Positions 24,971 to 32,937 of a stretch of DNA of 32,937 bases are shown here, piece by piece. How positions within the stretch are numbered: position 1 is the first letter of the stretch; the number at the start of each line of letters is the position of its first letter. A program made the translations under genes and the position numbers. The notes below the pieces were generated by a model, which had not been told where the DNA came from, did no database searches, and saw only the letters and a list, made by a program, of their open reading frames with translations. This DNA comes from Rhodocyclales bacterium (GTDB lineage: Bacteria > Pseudomonadota > Gammaproteobacteria > Burkholderiales > Rhodocyclaceae): NCBI GenBank assembly GCA_016235765.1, contig JACRIZ010000004.1, positions 1-32,937 on the forward strand, given 5' to 3'.

Positions 24971-25756
24971 ATGCTCATCCATCCGCAGTTCGACCCCGTC
25001 GCCCTCAGCATCGGTCCGCTGGCCATCCGCTGGTATGGGCTCATGTACCTGGCCGGCTTCATCGCCTTCCTGGTGATGGGCCGCCGCCGGGCGGTCGGCC
25101 AGCCCTGGCACGGCATTCCGCCGCAGGCGCTGGACGATCTGCTCTTCTACGGCGTGCTAGGCGTAGTGCTCGGCGGCCGTCTCGGCCAGGTCATCTTTTA
25201 CGAGCCCGCCTACTACGCAGCGCACCCGCTGGAAATCCTCGCCGTCTGGAAAGGCGGCATGAGCTTTCATGGCGGCTTCCTCGGCGTGCTGGCGGCGCTG
25301 GCGCTGTGGGCGCAGCGAACCGGCCGCGGCTTTTTCCCGGTGATGGACTTCGTCGCACCGCTGGTGCCGCTGGGCCTGATGGCCGGCCGCATCGGCAATT
25401 TCATCAATGGCGAACTGTGGGGGCGTGTCACCACGCCTGACTTTCCCCTGGCCATGGTGTTCCCGCAGGTCGACAACCTGCCGCGCCATCCGTCACCGCT
25501 CTACCAGGCGGCCGGCGAAGGCCTGTTGCTGTTCGTCCTGCTCTGGTGGTATTCGTCGCGCCAGCGGCCGCGCGGCGCGGTATCGGGAGCCTTCCTGATC
25601 GGCTACGGCAGCTTCCGCTTCCTGGCCGAGTTCTTCCGCGAACCCGACCACGGCATCTTCGGTCAGTCCTATATCGTCAGCATGGGGCAGTGGCTCAGCC
25701 TGCCGATGGTTGTTTTCGGTCTCTGGCTGGTGTTCCGGCGCAGCGAAAACCGCTAG
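24971..25756 (+). CDS. lgt: Phosphatidylglycerol-prolipoprotein diacylglyceryl transferase
   Basis: This 261-residue inner-membrane enzyme attaches diacylglycerol from phosphatidylglycerol to the lipobox cysteine of prolipoproteins, the first step of lipoprotein maturation. Seven hydrophobic helices are apparent. The Lgt signature [14 protein letters not shown] is at residues 139-152 and includes the equivalents of the essential Arg, Asn and Glu of the E. coli enzyme. The H-GG motif [12 protein letters not shown] has its essential His near residue 100, and the N-terminus is [14 protein letters not shown]. Length is slightly short but normal. Its stop codon overlaps the stop of the convergent GGDEF-EAL gene in a shared CTAG (25753-25756). 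Confidence 0.97.
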   Translation: MLIHPQFDPVALSIGPLAIRWYGLMYLAGFIAFLVMGRRRAVGQPWHGIPPQALDDLLFYGVLGVVLGGRLGQVIFYEPAYYAAHPLEILAVWKGGMSFHGGFLGVLAALALWAQRTGRGFFPVMDFVAPLVPLGLMAGRIGNFINGELWGRVTTPDFPLAMVFPQVDNLPRHPSPLYQAAGEGLLLFVLLWWYSSRQRPRGAVSGAFLIGYGSFRFLAEFFREPDHGIFGQSYIVSMGQWLSLPMVVFGLWLVFRRSENR

Positions 25757-28104
25757 CGAACAAGGTTGCCCAGCGCTTCCGGCACATGCAGGGCGTAACC
25801 CTGCGCGTAGTCGACGCCGAGACGGCGCACGGTGGCGAGCACCGAGTCATTGACCACGAACTCGGCCACCGTGTGGAGCGCCTTGTGCTGGGCGAGCCGC
25901 ACCATGGACTCGATCACGGCCCGATCGTCCAGGTCGTTGTCGGCATTGCGGACGAACATGCCGTCGATCTTCAGGGCCTGCACCTTGAACCGCTTCAGGT
26001 AGGCGAAGCTCGACAGTCCGCTGCCGAAATCGTCGAGCGCGAGGTTGCAGCCGATCTCGCGGCAGAAAGCGATGAAGGCGAGGGCAAGGTCGAGCTGGGC
26101 GATGGCACAGCTCTCGGTGATCTCGAAGCCGATCTGTCCCGGCTGTATGCCCTGCGCGCTGAAGGTATTGCGAATGAAGTCCTTGAGCCCGGGATCGGCG
26201 AGGCTCAAACCCGACAGGTTGATGTGCAGCGGCGGCAAGGAGTTGCCCGCGGCACGGCGCTCGGCAACCAGGGCGGTGGTGGCGTCGATGACCCAGCGGT
26301 CGATCAGGGGCATCATGCCGTAGCGCTCGGCGGCCGGTATGAAACGGGACGGCGAGATTGCCGAACCATCCTGGCCGCGCAGGCGCACCAGCACTTCGAC
26401 GTATTCCCGGATCCCCTCGCGCAAGGGCACGATGCGCTGGCCGTAGAGCAACAGCCGGTTGGCACTCAGGGCTTCCGAGATCTGCGAGAGCGACAGGAAA
26501 TCGGCCTTGCGCTCGCGGAAGTACTGGTCGTCCGAAATGAACAACTGTGCCCGGTTGCGGCCGCGCTCCTTGGCGGCGTAGCAGGCGGTATCCGCGGCGA
26601 TCAGCAGATCGGTGACGTTCTCGAGGCCAGGCGCCGCCTGGGCGATGCCGATGCTGGCGCCGACCCGGAATGAGCGCCCTTCCCAACTGAACGGCATGCT
26701 GCGGATGTCGTCGATGATGTGCTGGGCCCGCCGTTCCGCCTCGTCGAGGCCGACGCCGGACAGGATCATGCCGAACTCGTCGCCGCCCAGCCGGGCCAGG
26801 AAGCCGAACGAGAAGCGGGCATCCATGACGCGCGCCAGGTGCTGCAGCAGCGCGTCGCCCGCCGTATGGCCACAGGTGTCGTTGATCAGCTTGAACTGGT
26901 CGAGGTCGATGTAGAACACCACCACCGACCCGACGCCGGCCGCGGTTTCCAGTTCCGCCTTCAATTCCTGTTCGAAAGCTCGGCGGTTGTGCAGGCCGGT
27001 CAGCGCGTCGTGGGCAGCGGCGAATGCCAATTCCTCGTTGGCGCGGTGTTGCAAGGTGATGTCGCGCACGCTGGCCCGATAACCCAGGCTGGCCGAGTCG
27101 GCGCCGAAGATCGGCTGCCAGGCCATGGCGACCCAGATCTGCCGCCCATCCCGCGTCACGACGCGGAACTCCAGGTCCTGGCCCGTCCTGCCGGCCAGCG
27201 CCTGCTCCTGTTGGCGGTGCACCAGTTCGCGGTCCGCGGGATGCACCAGCGGCAGCGGGAAGTCCTCCATGGCCATGCAGTCCCGCACCGTGTAGCCGGT
27301 CATGCGCTCGACGGCCGGATTCACCCAGCGCAACCGGCCATCCGGACCGAACCAGTTCTCCCAGGCGTAGGCGTAATCGGCAATGGCGCGAAAGCGCTGC
27401 TCGCTGTCCGCCAGATCCCGCACCCGCGCCTGTACCGCGCCGGCCATCGCGTTGAAGCTGCGGCTTACCGCCGTCACCTCGTCGTCGCCGTGCAGCGGCA
27501 CCCGCACGTCGAGCTCGCCGCTGCCGATGCGCAAACTGGCGTCGGCCAGGGCGGAAAAGTCCCGCGTCAGCCAATAACCCGTGGCCAGCAGCAGCAGGAA
27601 GGTGAGCGTCATCTCGATCACCGCGATCGTGATGCTCTGCCGGAACAGGGTGTCGCGCGCATCATGGAGGAAGGCGGACGACAGTCCGTAATGCGCATGG
27701 CCGTACTGCACACCCTGGTACTCGACCGGGAAGGCCACGTGGATGATGTCGCCGGCGTCGTCGATGGGAGTCGCCGCCGGCAGCGGAATCTGCTTGTTCC
27801 AGTCGACGGCCGCCAGGACCTGCCCCTGATTGTCGGTGACCGCGAGGTAGCGTATGTCCGCGGCAGTCTTCCATCCCTCCAGGATGTCGCGCAAGGTGAG
27901 GTAGTCGCGCGACGCCAACGGCACGGCCAGCGCCGTCTTGTAGGCCAGCTCGATGGCGTGGATGCGCACCTCGGCCTGGCGCGTCAGATGCTCGCGGATC
28001 AGCCGCACGCTGTTGCCGACCAGCACCGAGAGCATGATCGCCTCGATCAATACGCTGGCGACGAGCAGGCGGAAACGCAGCGAACGATGGAAAGGCAGCG
28101 GCAT
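25753..28104 (-). CDS. Membrane sensor HAMP-PAS-GGDEF-EAL protein (c-di-GMP turnover)
   Basis: This 783-residue bifunctional candidate has a transmembrane helix at 12-32, a periplasmic sensor region at 33-155 and a second helix at about 158-180. Then come HAMP (about 180-232, [19 protein letters not shown]), PAS (about 240-355, ending YRASVRDIT), GGDEF (about 360-525) and EAL (about 540-783). The cyclase motif GGDEF is intact at 440-444, but there is no RxxD inhibitory site upstream of it. The phosphodiesterase motif is EVL at 570-572, a common variant. Downstream [27 protein letters not shown] and DYAQGY keep the expected catalytic residues, so both activities are possible. It is co-transcribed with the PhnD-like binding protein 12 bp upstream. 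Confidence 0.93.
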   Translation of the reverse strand: MPLPFHRSLRFRLLVASVLIEAIMLSVLVGNSVRLIREHLTRQAEVRIHAIELAYKTALAVPLASRDYLTLRDILEGWKTAADIRYLAVTDNQGQVLAAVDWNKQIPLPAATPIDDAGDIIHVAFPVEYQGVQYGHAHYGLSSAFLHDARDTLFRQSITIAVIEMTLTFLLLLATGYWLTRDFSALADASLRIGSGELDVRVPLHGDDEVTAVSRSFNAMAGAVQARVRDLADSEQRFRAIADYAYAWENWFGPDGRLRWVNPAVERMTGYTVRDCMAMEDFPLPLVHPADRELVHRQQEQALAGRTGQDLEFRVVTRDGRQIWVAMAWQPIFGADSASLGYRASVRDITLQHRANEELAFAAAHDALTGLHNRRAFEQELKAELETAAGVGSVVVFYIDLDQFKLINDTCGHTAGDALLQHLARVMDARFSFGFLARLGGDEFGMILSGVGLDEAERRAQHIIDDIRSMPFSWEGRSFRVGASIGIAQAAPGLENVTDLLIAADTACYAAKERGRNRAQLFISDDQYFRERKADFLSLSQISEALSANRLLLYGQRIVPLREGIREYVEVLVRLRGQDGSAISPSRFIPAAERYGMMPLIDRWVIDATTALVAERRAAGNSLPPLHINLSGLSLADPGLKDFIRNTFSAQGIQPGQIGFEITESCAIAQLDLALAFIAFCREIGCNLALDDFGSGLSSFAYLKRFKVQALKIDGMFVRNADNDLDDRAVIESMVRLAQHKALHTVAEFVVNDSVLATVRRLGVDYAQGYALHVPEALGNLVR

Positions 28105-28116
28105 GGTCCGAGGAGC

Positions 28117-28965
28117 TTAGTGCCCGACCTCCAGTCGGCGATAGAGGTCCACGTAGGGCTTCACGGCACGCAGTTCCTCCGTGCTGATTTCCTCGTAGCC
28201 CTTGAAGGCACTCTTTTCCATGAACTGCCGGCCTTCGGCGGTGTCGGGAAACGCCAGCAATGCCTGCTTGATGCGCGCAATGTCGGTCTCGCCGAGGCGC
28301 CGATGGGCGATCGTGAACAAGTGCGCGAAACGTTGTCCGGTGCCGATGGCCCGCACCTGCTGTTGCACGTCGACCGGCAACTGGCGCAGCGCGGTGAAGG
28401 TCGCCAATCCGGCGTCCGCCTCGCCCATCGCCGCGGCGGAAATCGACGCACCGTGGTTCGGCCGTTCGTCGATGAAATAGTCGCGCCCGGCCTCGAGTCC
28501 GTGGTCCGACAGCCATTTGACGGTCACCAGGCGGATGAACGCGCTACGGTCGGCCATCGCGATCCGCTTGCCGCGAAAATCCTCAGGCTTGTCGAGTTTG
28601 CTGCCGGCGCGGACGACCAGCACCGGCTCGAGCTGGGTTTGGTAATGCAGCAGCGGCACGTAGTACTTTTCGCTGGCCATGACGGCGAAATGCGGCGGGC
28701 TGATGGCGATGTCGTAGCCGCCGGCAAGCAGCGTATCGACGAAGCCCTCGAAGCTGGGCGCCGTGTAGAACTCGACCGGCCGGCCAAGCACCGTGCCCAG
28801 ATACTGCTGCAGGGGCCGATAGGTATTGATCAGGGCCAGCGTGCTGGCATACGGATGCACGGCCAGACGAAGCGGCGGCGACCCTTTCTGTTGGGCAAGC
28901 GCGGAAGACGAAGCAACCAGCATCCAGAGGAAGGCCAGCCATGGCGATATCCTTCTTCGTAACAC
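28117..28965 (-). CDS. PhnD-like periplasmic phosphate/phosphonate-type binding protein
   Basis: This 282-residue protein has the PhnD/SsuA-like type II periplasmic binding fold. The signal peptide includes [17 protein letters not shown]. Fold landmarks are [70 protein letters not shown], and [13 protein letters not shown]. No cognate ABC permease or ATPase is present. Instead it is followed by a membrane GGDEF-EAL protein, which argues for a sensory rather than transport role. I start it at GTG 28965, preceded by a G-run; the signal peptide would fit a slightly later start as well. The ligand is unknown; family members bind phosphonates, phosphite, other oxyanions or organic acids. Confidence 0.87.
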   Translation of the reverse strand: MLRRRISPWLAFLWMLVASSSALAQQKGSPPLRLAVHPYASTLALINTYRPLQQYLGTVLGRPVEFYTAPSFEGFVDTLLAGGYDIAISPPHFAVMASEKYYVPLLHYQTQLEPVLVVRAGSKLDKPEDFRGKRIAMADRSAFIRLVTVKWLSDHGLEAGRDYFIDERPNHGASISAAAMGEADAGLATFTALRQLPVDVQQQVRAIGTGQRFAHLFTIAHRRLGETDIARIKQALLAFPDTAEGRQFMEKSAFKGYEEISTEELRAVKPYVDLYRRLEVGH

Positions 28966-29067
28966 TTCAGACCCCCCCGATCTATGACTTTCAGTATAGC
29001 CGGAGAAATCCGGGCTGCTGATGACGGTGGCGCTAAAATGCTGGCATACCGGACGAAGGATACACCC

Positions 29068-29532
29068 ATGCCCCAACGCCCATTCAAGATTCTCGGCATT
29101 CAGCAGATCGCCATCGGCGGGCCATCGAAGGAGCGCCTGCGGACCCTGTGGGTCGAGATGTTCGGCCTGTCGGTCACCGGCAACTTCGTTTCCGAGCGCG
29201 AAAACGTGGACGAGGACATCTGTGCCATGGGCGGCGGCCCCTACAAGGTCGAGGTGGACCTGATGCAGCCGCTGGATCCCGAAAAGAAGCCGGCGGTCCA
29301 TGCCACACCGCTGAACCACGTCGGCCTGTGGGTCGACGACCTGCCGAGGGCAGTCGAGTGGCTTGCGGCGAGGGGCGTCCGCTTCGCCCCCGGCGGCATC
29401 CGCAAGGGCGCGGCAGGTTACGACATCACCTTCCTGCATCCCAAGGCCAGCGACGAGTTTCCGATCGCCGGAGAAGGGGTCCTGATCGAACTGGTGCAAG
29501 CGCCGGCCGACGTGATCGCGGCACTGGGCTGA
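29068..29532 (+). CDS. VOC-fold protein, possible methylmalonyl-CoA epimerase relative
   Basis: This 154-residue vicinal-oxygen-chelate protein has two beta-alpha-beta-beta-beta halves. The first opens [27 protein letters not shown]. The second is [25 protein letters not shown], ending VLIELVQAP with a conserved glutamate. The His that usually opens the first half (HIA-) is Gln here (QIAI), so metal binding may differ from classic epimerases and glyoxalases. The link to methylmalonyl-CoA comes from its nearness to the propionyl-CoA carboxylase-like genes at the right end and is inference. ATG 29068 is preceded by GAAGGA. A TAAAAT at about 29034-29039 could be its -10 box, without a clear -35. 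Confidence 0.78.
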   Translation: MPQRPFKILGIQQIAIGGPSKERLRTLWVEMFGLSVTGNFVSERENVDEDICAMGGGPYKVEVDLMQPLDPEKKPAVHATPLNHVGLWVDDLPRAVEWLAARGVRFAPGGIRKGAAGYDITFLHPKASDEFPIAGEGVLIELVQAPADVIAALG

Positions 29533-29550
29533 GCTTGCGGCGGCAGGCGC

Positions 29551-30387
29551 TTAGCCCCCGCCCTGCCCGAAAGAGCGCAGTTGTTCTTCGATCCGCTTGA
29601 CGCAGAATGGATGACTGCGCCACTCGGCCTTGCCGCAGGCACGCGCTTCACAGAAGCCTCTGGCGATCACGCCGGTTTCGCCGGCGCACGACTCCTGAGG
29701 TGACGCAGGGCCCTTGGCTGCGGCCGCCTGCTCGCGCGCCTTGGCGCTGCGCGCGGCCTCCTCGGCATCGCGCTCGGCGCGCGCCCTGGCTTCTTCCTTT
29801 TCGCGGCGCTCGCGTTCCTGCTGAGCCTGGACCCTGGTGCGCTCTGCCTCGCGGGCCTCACGCAGCTTGCGCCGCGCGTCGGCCTTCTGCTGCACCTTGG
29901 CCTCGGCCTGCTCAATGGCATGGGCGTACAACGCGGTGCGCCTTTCCTCGGCTGCGGCCACCGCTGCTGCACTGATTTCCGGGGCGACGGGCGCCTGGTC
30001 GCCTGCGTTCGCGGTTGCCGGCGATCCGGCAGCGGAGGATATCGGCGTCGGCGCCTCGTCGGCGGTGATCCGGGGCGCGGGTTCCGGGGCAAGGGCGAAG
30101 TACAGCACCGCCAGGAAGACAGCGAGCGTGGCGACGATCGCGACGACCCGCCAGTTCGACGTCGAGTGGTCGGGGTATGGGGTATTTGCCTTGCCGTTCC
30201 GGGGGGACGCCGTGTCCGGAGTGACGGTTTCGTCCCAGTCGAGCGAATCGATCTTGGCCAGCAGTTCATCCTGGCTCAGCGCGCTTGCCGCCGGCCGGCG
30301 TTTGCTGGCCGACGGCGCCTTGCCCTGCAGACCTGTGCGATGCTTGTGGCCGCGGGACGAAAGTAGTCCGATGGTCGGGGTTTTCAC
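29551..30387 (-). CDS. Membrane protein with TolA-like coiled coil and Cys-rich C-terminal tail
   Basis: This 278-residue protein has a cytoplasmic N-terminus containing LSQDELLAKIDSLDWDE, one transmembrane helix at about 80-99 (WRVVAIVATLAVFLAVLYFA), and a charged helical region at about 145-225 rich in EAERTRVQAQQERERREKEE. The compact C-terminus has four cysteines: SCAGETG, GFCEARACGKAEWRSHPFC. I recall similar C-x5-C...HP-x-C tails in betaproteobacterial membrane and kinase-like proteins, but it has no assigned function. I chose GTG 30387, giving a natural VKTPTIGLL start; a TTG at 30426 with GGGGTGG nearby is an alternative. It is convergent with the VOC gene and lies downstream of the carboxylase alpha subunit. 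Confidence 0.68.
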   Translation of the reverse strand: MKTPTIGLLSSRGHKHRTGLQGKAPSASKRRPAASALSQDELLAKIDSLDWDETVTPDTASPRNGKANTPYPDHSTSNWRVVAIVATLAVFLAVLYFALAPEPAPRITADEAPTPISSAAGSPATANAGDQAPVAPEISAAAVAAAEERRTALYAHAIEQAEAKVQQKADARRKLREAREAERTRVQAQQERERREKEEARARAERDAEEAARSAKAREQAAAAKGPASPQESCAGETGVIARGFCEARACGKAEWRSHPFCVKRIEEQLRSFGQGGG

Positions 30388-30396
30388 GGTGTGGAT

Positions 30397-30424
30397 GGCA
30401 TGCGATCCCGGAAGAAAGCATGCC
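30397..30424. repeat. Inverted repeat GGCATGC/GCATGCC upstream of the TolA-like gene
   Basis: GGCATGC at 30397-30403 and GCATGCC at 30418-30424 are perfect inverted repeats with a 14-bp spacer. They lie between the carboxylase gene and the TolA-like gene and include one of its two possible start codons. No T-tract follows in either direction, so a terminator is unlikely; it may be an operator or chance. Confidence 0.3.
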
Positions 30425-30470
30425 AATTATCCACCCCTGCTCCCCATATGGCTAAGTACCCGACCTACGG

Positions 30471-32465
30471 CTACTTGAAGGCGATGATCGGTTGGTCGAC
30501 CGCCAGCGATTCCCCCGGATTGGCCAACAATTTCTCAACCACGCAATCCCGCTCGGCCTTGAGCACGTTCTCCATCTTCATGGCCTCGATCTTGGCCAGC
30601 ACCTCGCCGGCCTTGACCTCCTGCCCCAGTTGGACGCCGATCTGGGTCAGGAGACCCGGCATCGGCGAGAGCAGGAACTTCGACATATCCGGCGGCGCCT
30701 TGTGCGGCATCAGCGCCTGCAGGTGCGCCGCGCGGGCGGTCATGACCATCAGGTCCACTTGGGTGCCCCAATGGAACAGCCGGTATTTAAGGCCGCGCCG
30801 CTCGACCTGCATGCAGAACGGCTCGCTGTTGATGGTGCCCTGGTAGATGATCTGGCCGAACTGCCAATCGCTGCGTATCTCGTAGCGATCGCCCGAGAAG
30901 GTGACGTCCCAGCCGCCCGCCGCCGGCTCGACGCTCACTTCGCGGTCGGCGCCGTCGTCGAGCCGGACCACGAAGGCGGAGCCCGGCTTGAATTCGTGGC
31001 CGGGCATCTGGCCGCTGATGCTGCCATTGCGCGCCAGGTACTGGCGGTGCATGGCGGCGGCCACGGCGATCAGCATGGCCGGATCGTCGTGGGGCACATC
31101 GACGGCATTGAAGCCCTTCGGATACTCCTCGGCGATCAGGCCGGTATTGAAGTTGCCGGAGACGAAACGCGGATGCTGCATCAACGCCGCCTGGAAGGCG
31201 ATGTTGCTGGCCACGCCGCGGATCACGAAGGCATTGAGCGCGTCGCGCATGCGCGCGATCGCCTGTTCGCGGGTCGAGCCATGCACGATCAGTTTGGCGA
31301 TCATCGAATCGTAGTACATCGAGATCTCGCCGCCTTCGTAAACCCCGGTGTCGACGCGGACGGCCCCCGGCGTCTCGGCCGGCGGCGCATACTTGATCAG
31401 TCGGCCGGTCGAGGGCAGGAAGTTGCGGAACGGGTCCTCGGCGTTGATCCGGCATTCCATGGCCCAGCCCTGGAGCGGGATGTCCTTCTGGACGAACGGC
31501 AAGGGTTCACCCGCGGCGACCCGGATCATCAGTTCGACCAGGTCGTAGCCGGTGATCATTTCCGTGACCGGGTGTTCGACCTGCAGGCGGGTGTTCATTT
31601 CCAGGAAGTAGAAGGCCTTGTCCTTGCCGCCGACCACGAACTCGACCGTGCCGGCCGACTGGTAGTTGACCGCCTTGGCCAGCGCCACCGCCTGTTCGCC
31701 CATCGCCTTGCGGGTGGCCGCGTCGAGGAAGGGACTCGGCGCCTCCTCGATCACCTTCTGGTGGCGGCGCTGGATCGAGCATTCGCGCTCGTGCAGGTAG
31801 ACGCAATTGCCGTGGCTGTCGCCGAGCACCTGGATTTCGATGTGGCGCGGCTCTTCGACGTACTTCTCGATGAAAATGCGGTCGTCGCCGAAGGCGTTCT
31901 TCGCCTCGGTCTTGCAGGAGGCGAAGCCCTCGTGCGCCTCCTGGTCGTTGAAGGCGACGCGCAGGCCCTTGCCGCCACCGCCGGCCGAGGCCTTGATCAT
32001 CACCGGATAGCCGATGCCCTTGGCGATCCTGACCGCCTCCTCGGGCGTGCCGATCGCGTCGTTGTAGCCGGGGATCACGTTGACGCGAGCTTCCAGGGCC
32101 AGCTTCTTGGAGGCGATCTTGTCGCCCATCGCAGCCACCGAGTAGTGCTTCGGGCCGATGAAGACGATGCCCTGCTCTTCCAGCGTGCGCGAGAAGGCCT
32201 CGTTCTCCGACAGGAAGCCGTAGCCGGGATGCACCGCCTCGGCACCGGTCTGCTTGCAGGCGGCGATGATCTTGTCGGCGAGCAGATAGCTTTCCTTCGA
32301 CGGCGCCGGGCCGATGCAGACGGCCTCGTCGGCCATCTCGACGTGCATGGCGTCCTTGTCGGCCTCGGAATAGACGGCAACGGTCTTGATGCCCATCCTG
32401 CGGGCGGTCTTCATGACGCGGCAGGCGATCTCGCCCCGGTTGGCAATCAGGATCTTCTTGAACAT
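30471..32465 (-). CDS. Acetyl/propionyl-CoA carboxylase alpha subunit (biotin carboxylase plus biotin carrier)
   Basis: This 664-residue biotin-dependent carboxylase subunit starts MFKKILIANRGEIACRVMKT. The ATP-grasp glycine loop is ASAGGGGKGLR with GGGGKG at 162-167, and the biotin carboxylase signature YLHERECSIQRRHQKVIEEAPSP is split across the catalytic region. After residue about 450 follows a BT-type linker domain (including GGWDVTFSGDRYEI) as in propionyl-CoA carboxylase alpha. The C-terminal carrier domain has EAMKMEN, with the biotinylated lysine near residue 630. Together with the neighbouring carboxyltransferase it would convert propionyl-CoA to methylmalonyl-CoA; acetyl-CoA or another acyl-CoA is possible. 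It begins 10 bp after the beta-subunit stop. Confidence 0.93.
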   Translation of the reverse strand: MFKKILIANRGEIACRVMKTARRMGIKTVAVYSEADKDAMHVEMADEAVCIGPAPSKESYLLADKIIAACKQTGAEAVHPGYGFLSENEAFSRTLEEQGIVFIGPKHYSVAAMGDKIASKKLALEARVNVIPGYNDAIGTPEEAVRIAKGIGYPVMIKASAGGGGKGLRVAFNDQEAHEGFASCKTEAKNAFGDDRIFIEKYVEEPRHIEIQVLGDSHGNCVYLHERECSIQRRHQKVIEEAPSPFLDAATRKAMGEQAVALAKAVNYQSAGTVEFVVGGKDKAFYFLEMNTRLQVEHPVTEMITGYDLVELMIRVAAGEPLPFVQKDIPLQGWAMECRINAEDPFRNFLPSTGRLIKYAPPAETPGAVRVDTGVYEGGEISMYYDSMIAKLIVHGSTREQAIARMRDALNAFVIRGVASNIAFQAALMQHPRFVSGNFNTGLIAEEYPKGFNAVDVPHDDPAMLIAVAAAMHRQYLARNGSISGQMPGHEFKPGSAFVVRLDDGADREVSVEPAAGGWDVTFSGDRYEIRSDWQFGQIIYQGTINSEPFCMQVERRGLKYRLFHWGTQVDLMVMTARAAHLQALMPHKAPPDMSKFLLSPMPGLLTQIGVQLGQEVKAGEVLAKIEAMKMENVLKAERDCVVEKLLANPGESLAVDQPIIAFK

Positions 32466-32475
32466 GTTCTTATCC

Positions 32476-32937
<462 letters not shown>

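Noticed and set aside
26719-28962. A 747-codon plus-strand open frame opposite the GGDEF-EAL and PhnD-like genes
   Set aside because: It is a shadow for the same reason; it covers two genes whose domains are intact on the minus strand.

Overview
The window looks like chromosomal DNA of a GC-rich (roughly two-thirds G+C) betaproteobacterium, probably in or near the Rhodocyclales. This is an inference. It rests on the divergent yggS-proC-yggT-yggU / pilT-pilU arrangement, DUF4124 and HemJ genes, a livKHMGF-type transporter, a propionyl-CoA carboxylase-like pair, and a C-rich/G-rich intergenic repeat between pilT and pilU of a style common in that class. No rRNA, tRNA, CRISPR array or intact insertion sequence was seen. 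Most of the window is ordinary conserved core genome; the left 3.6 kb is the accessory part.

Left accessory region (1-3596, + strand): the 3' end of a large CdiA/filamentous-haemagglutinin-like polymorphic toxin, directly followed by a probable immunity gene; a short stretch with no convincing gene; a secreted protein built from two tandem copies of one ~110-residue domain; and a Phd/YefM-ParE toxin-antitoxin pair with three 11-bp tandem repeats just upstream.

Housekeeping block 1 (3615-13020): minus-strand yggS, proC, yggT and yggU; divergent pilT and pilU (twitching-motility retraction ATPases); minus-strand SDR oxidoreductase, hemJ-like and rlmL-like genes in an overlapping run; divergent plus-strand 2Fe-2S flavin reductase and EAL-HDOD genes joined by an ATGA overlap.

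Transport block (13024-17772, minus): a branched-chain-amino-acid-type ABC transporter. A recognisable sigma-70-type promoter precedes the binding-protein lipoprotein gene. A strong hairpin terminator with a UUCG loop separates it from the permease and ATPase genes, as expected if the binding protein is made in excess. Upstream lie a small cytochrome c, a DUF255 thioredoxin-fold protein, a DUF4124 protein, an unknown 139-residue protein and ilvD, so this stretch touches branched-chain amino-acid synthesis as well as uptake.

Envelope and signalling block (23073-28965): two adjacent paralogous outer-membrane beta-barrel candidates, lgt, and an operon pairing a PhnD-like periplasmic binding protein with a membrane PAS-GGDEF-EAL protein.

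Right end (29068-32937): a VOC-fold protein, a membrane coiled-coil protein with a Cys-rich tail, and an acyl-CoA carboxylase alpha subunit plus the end of its beta subunit. Together the VOC and carboxylase genes suggest propionyl-CoA/methylmalonyl-CoA metabolism. The items most worth a second look are the toxin/immunity module, the duplicated-domain secreted protein, the paired barrel proteins, the binding-protein/c-di-GMP operon, and several short regulatory or repeat structures.
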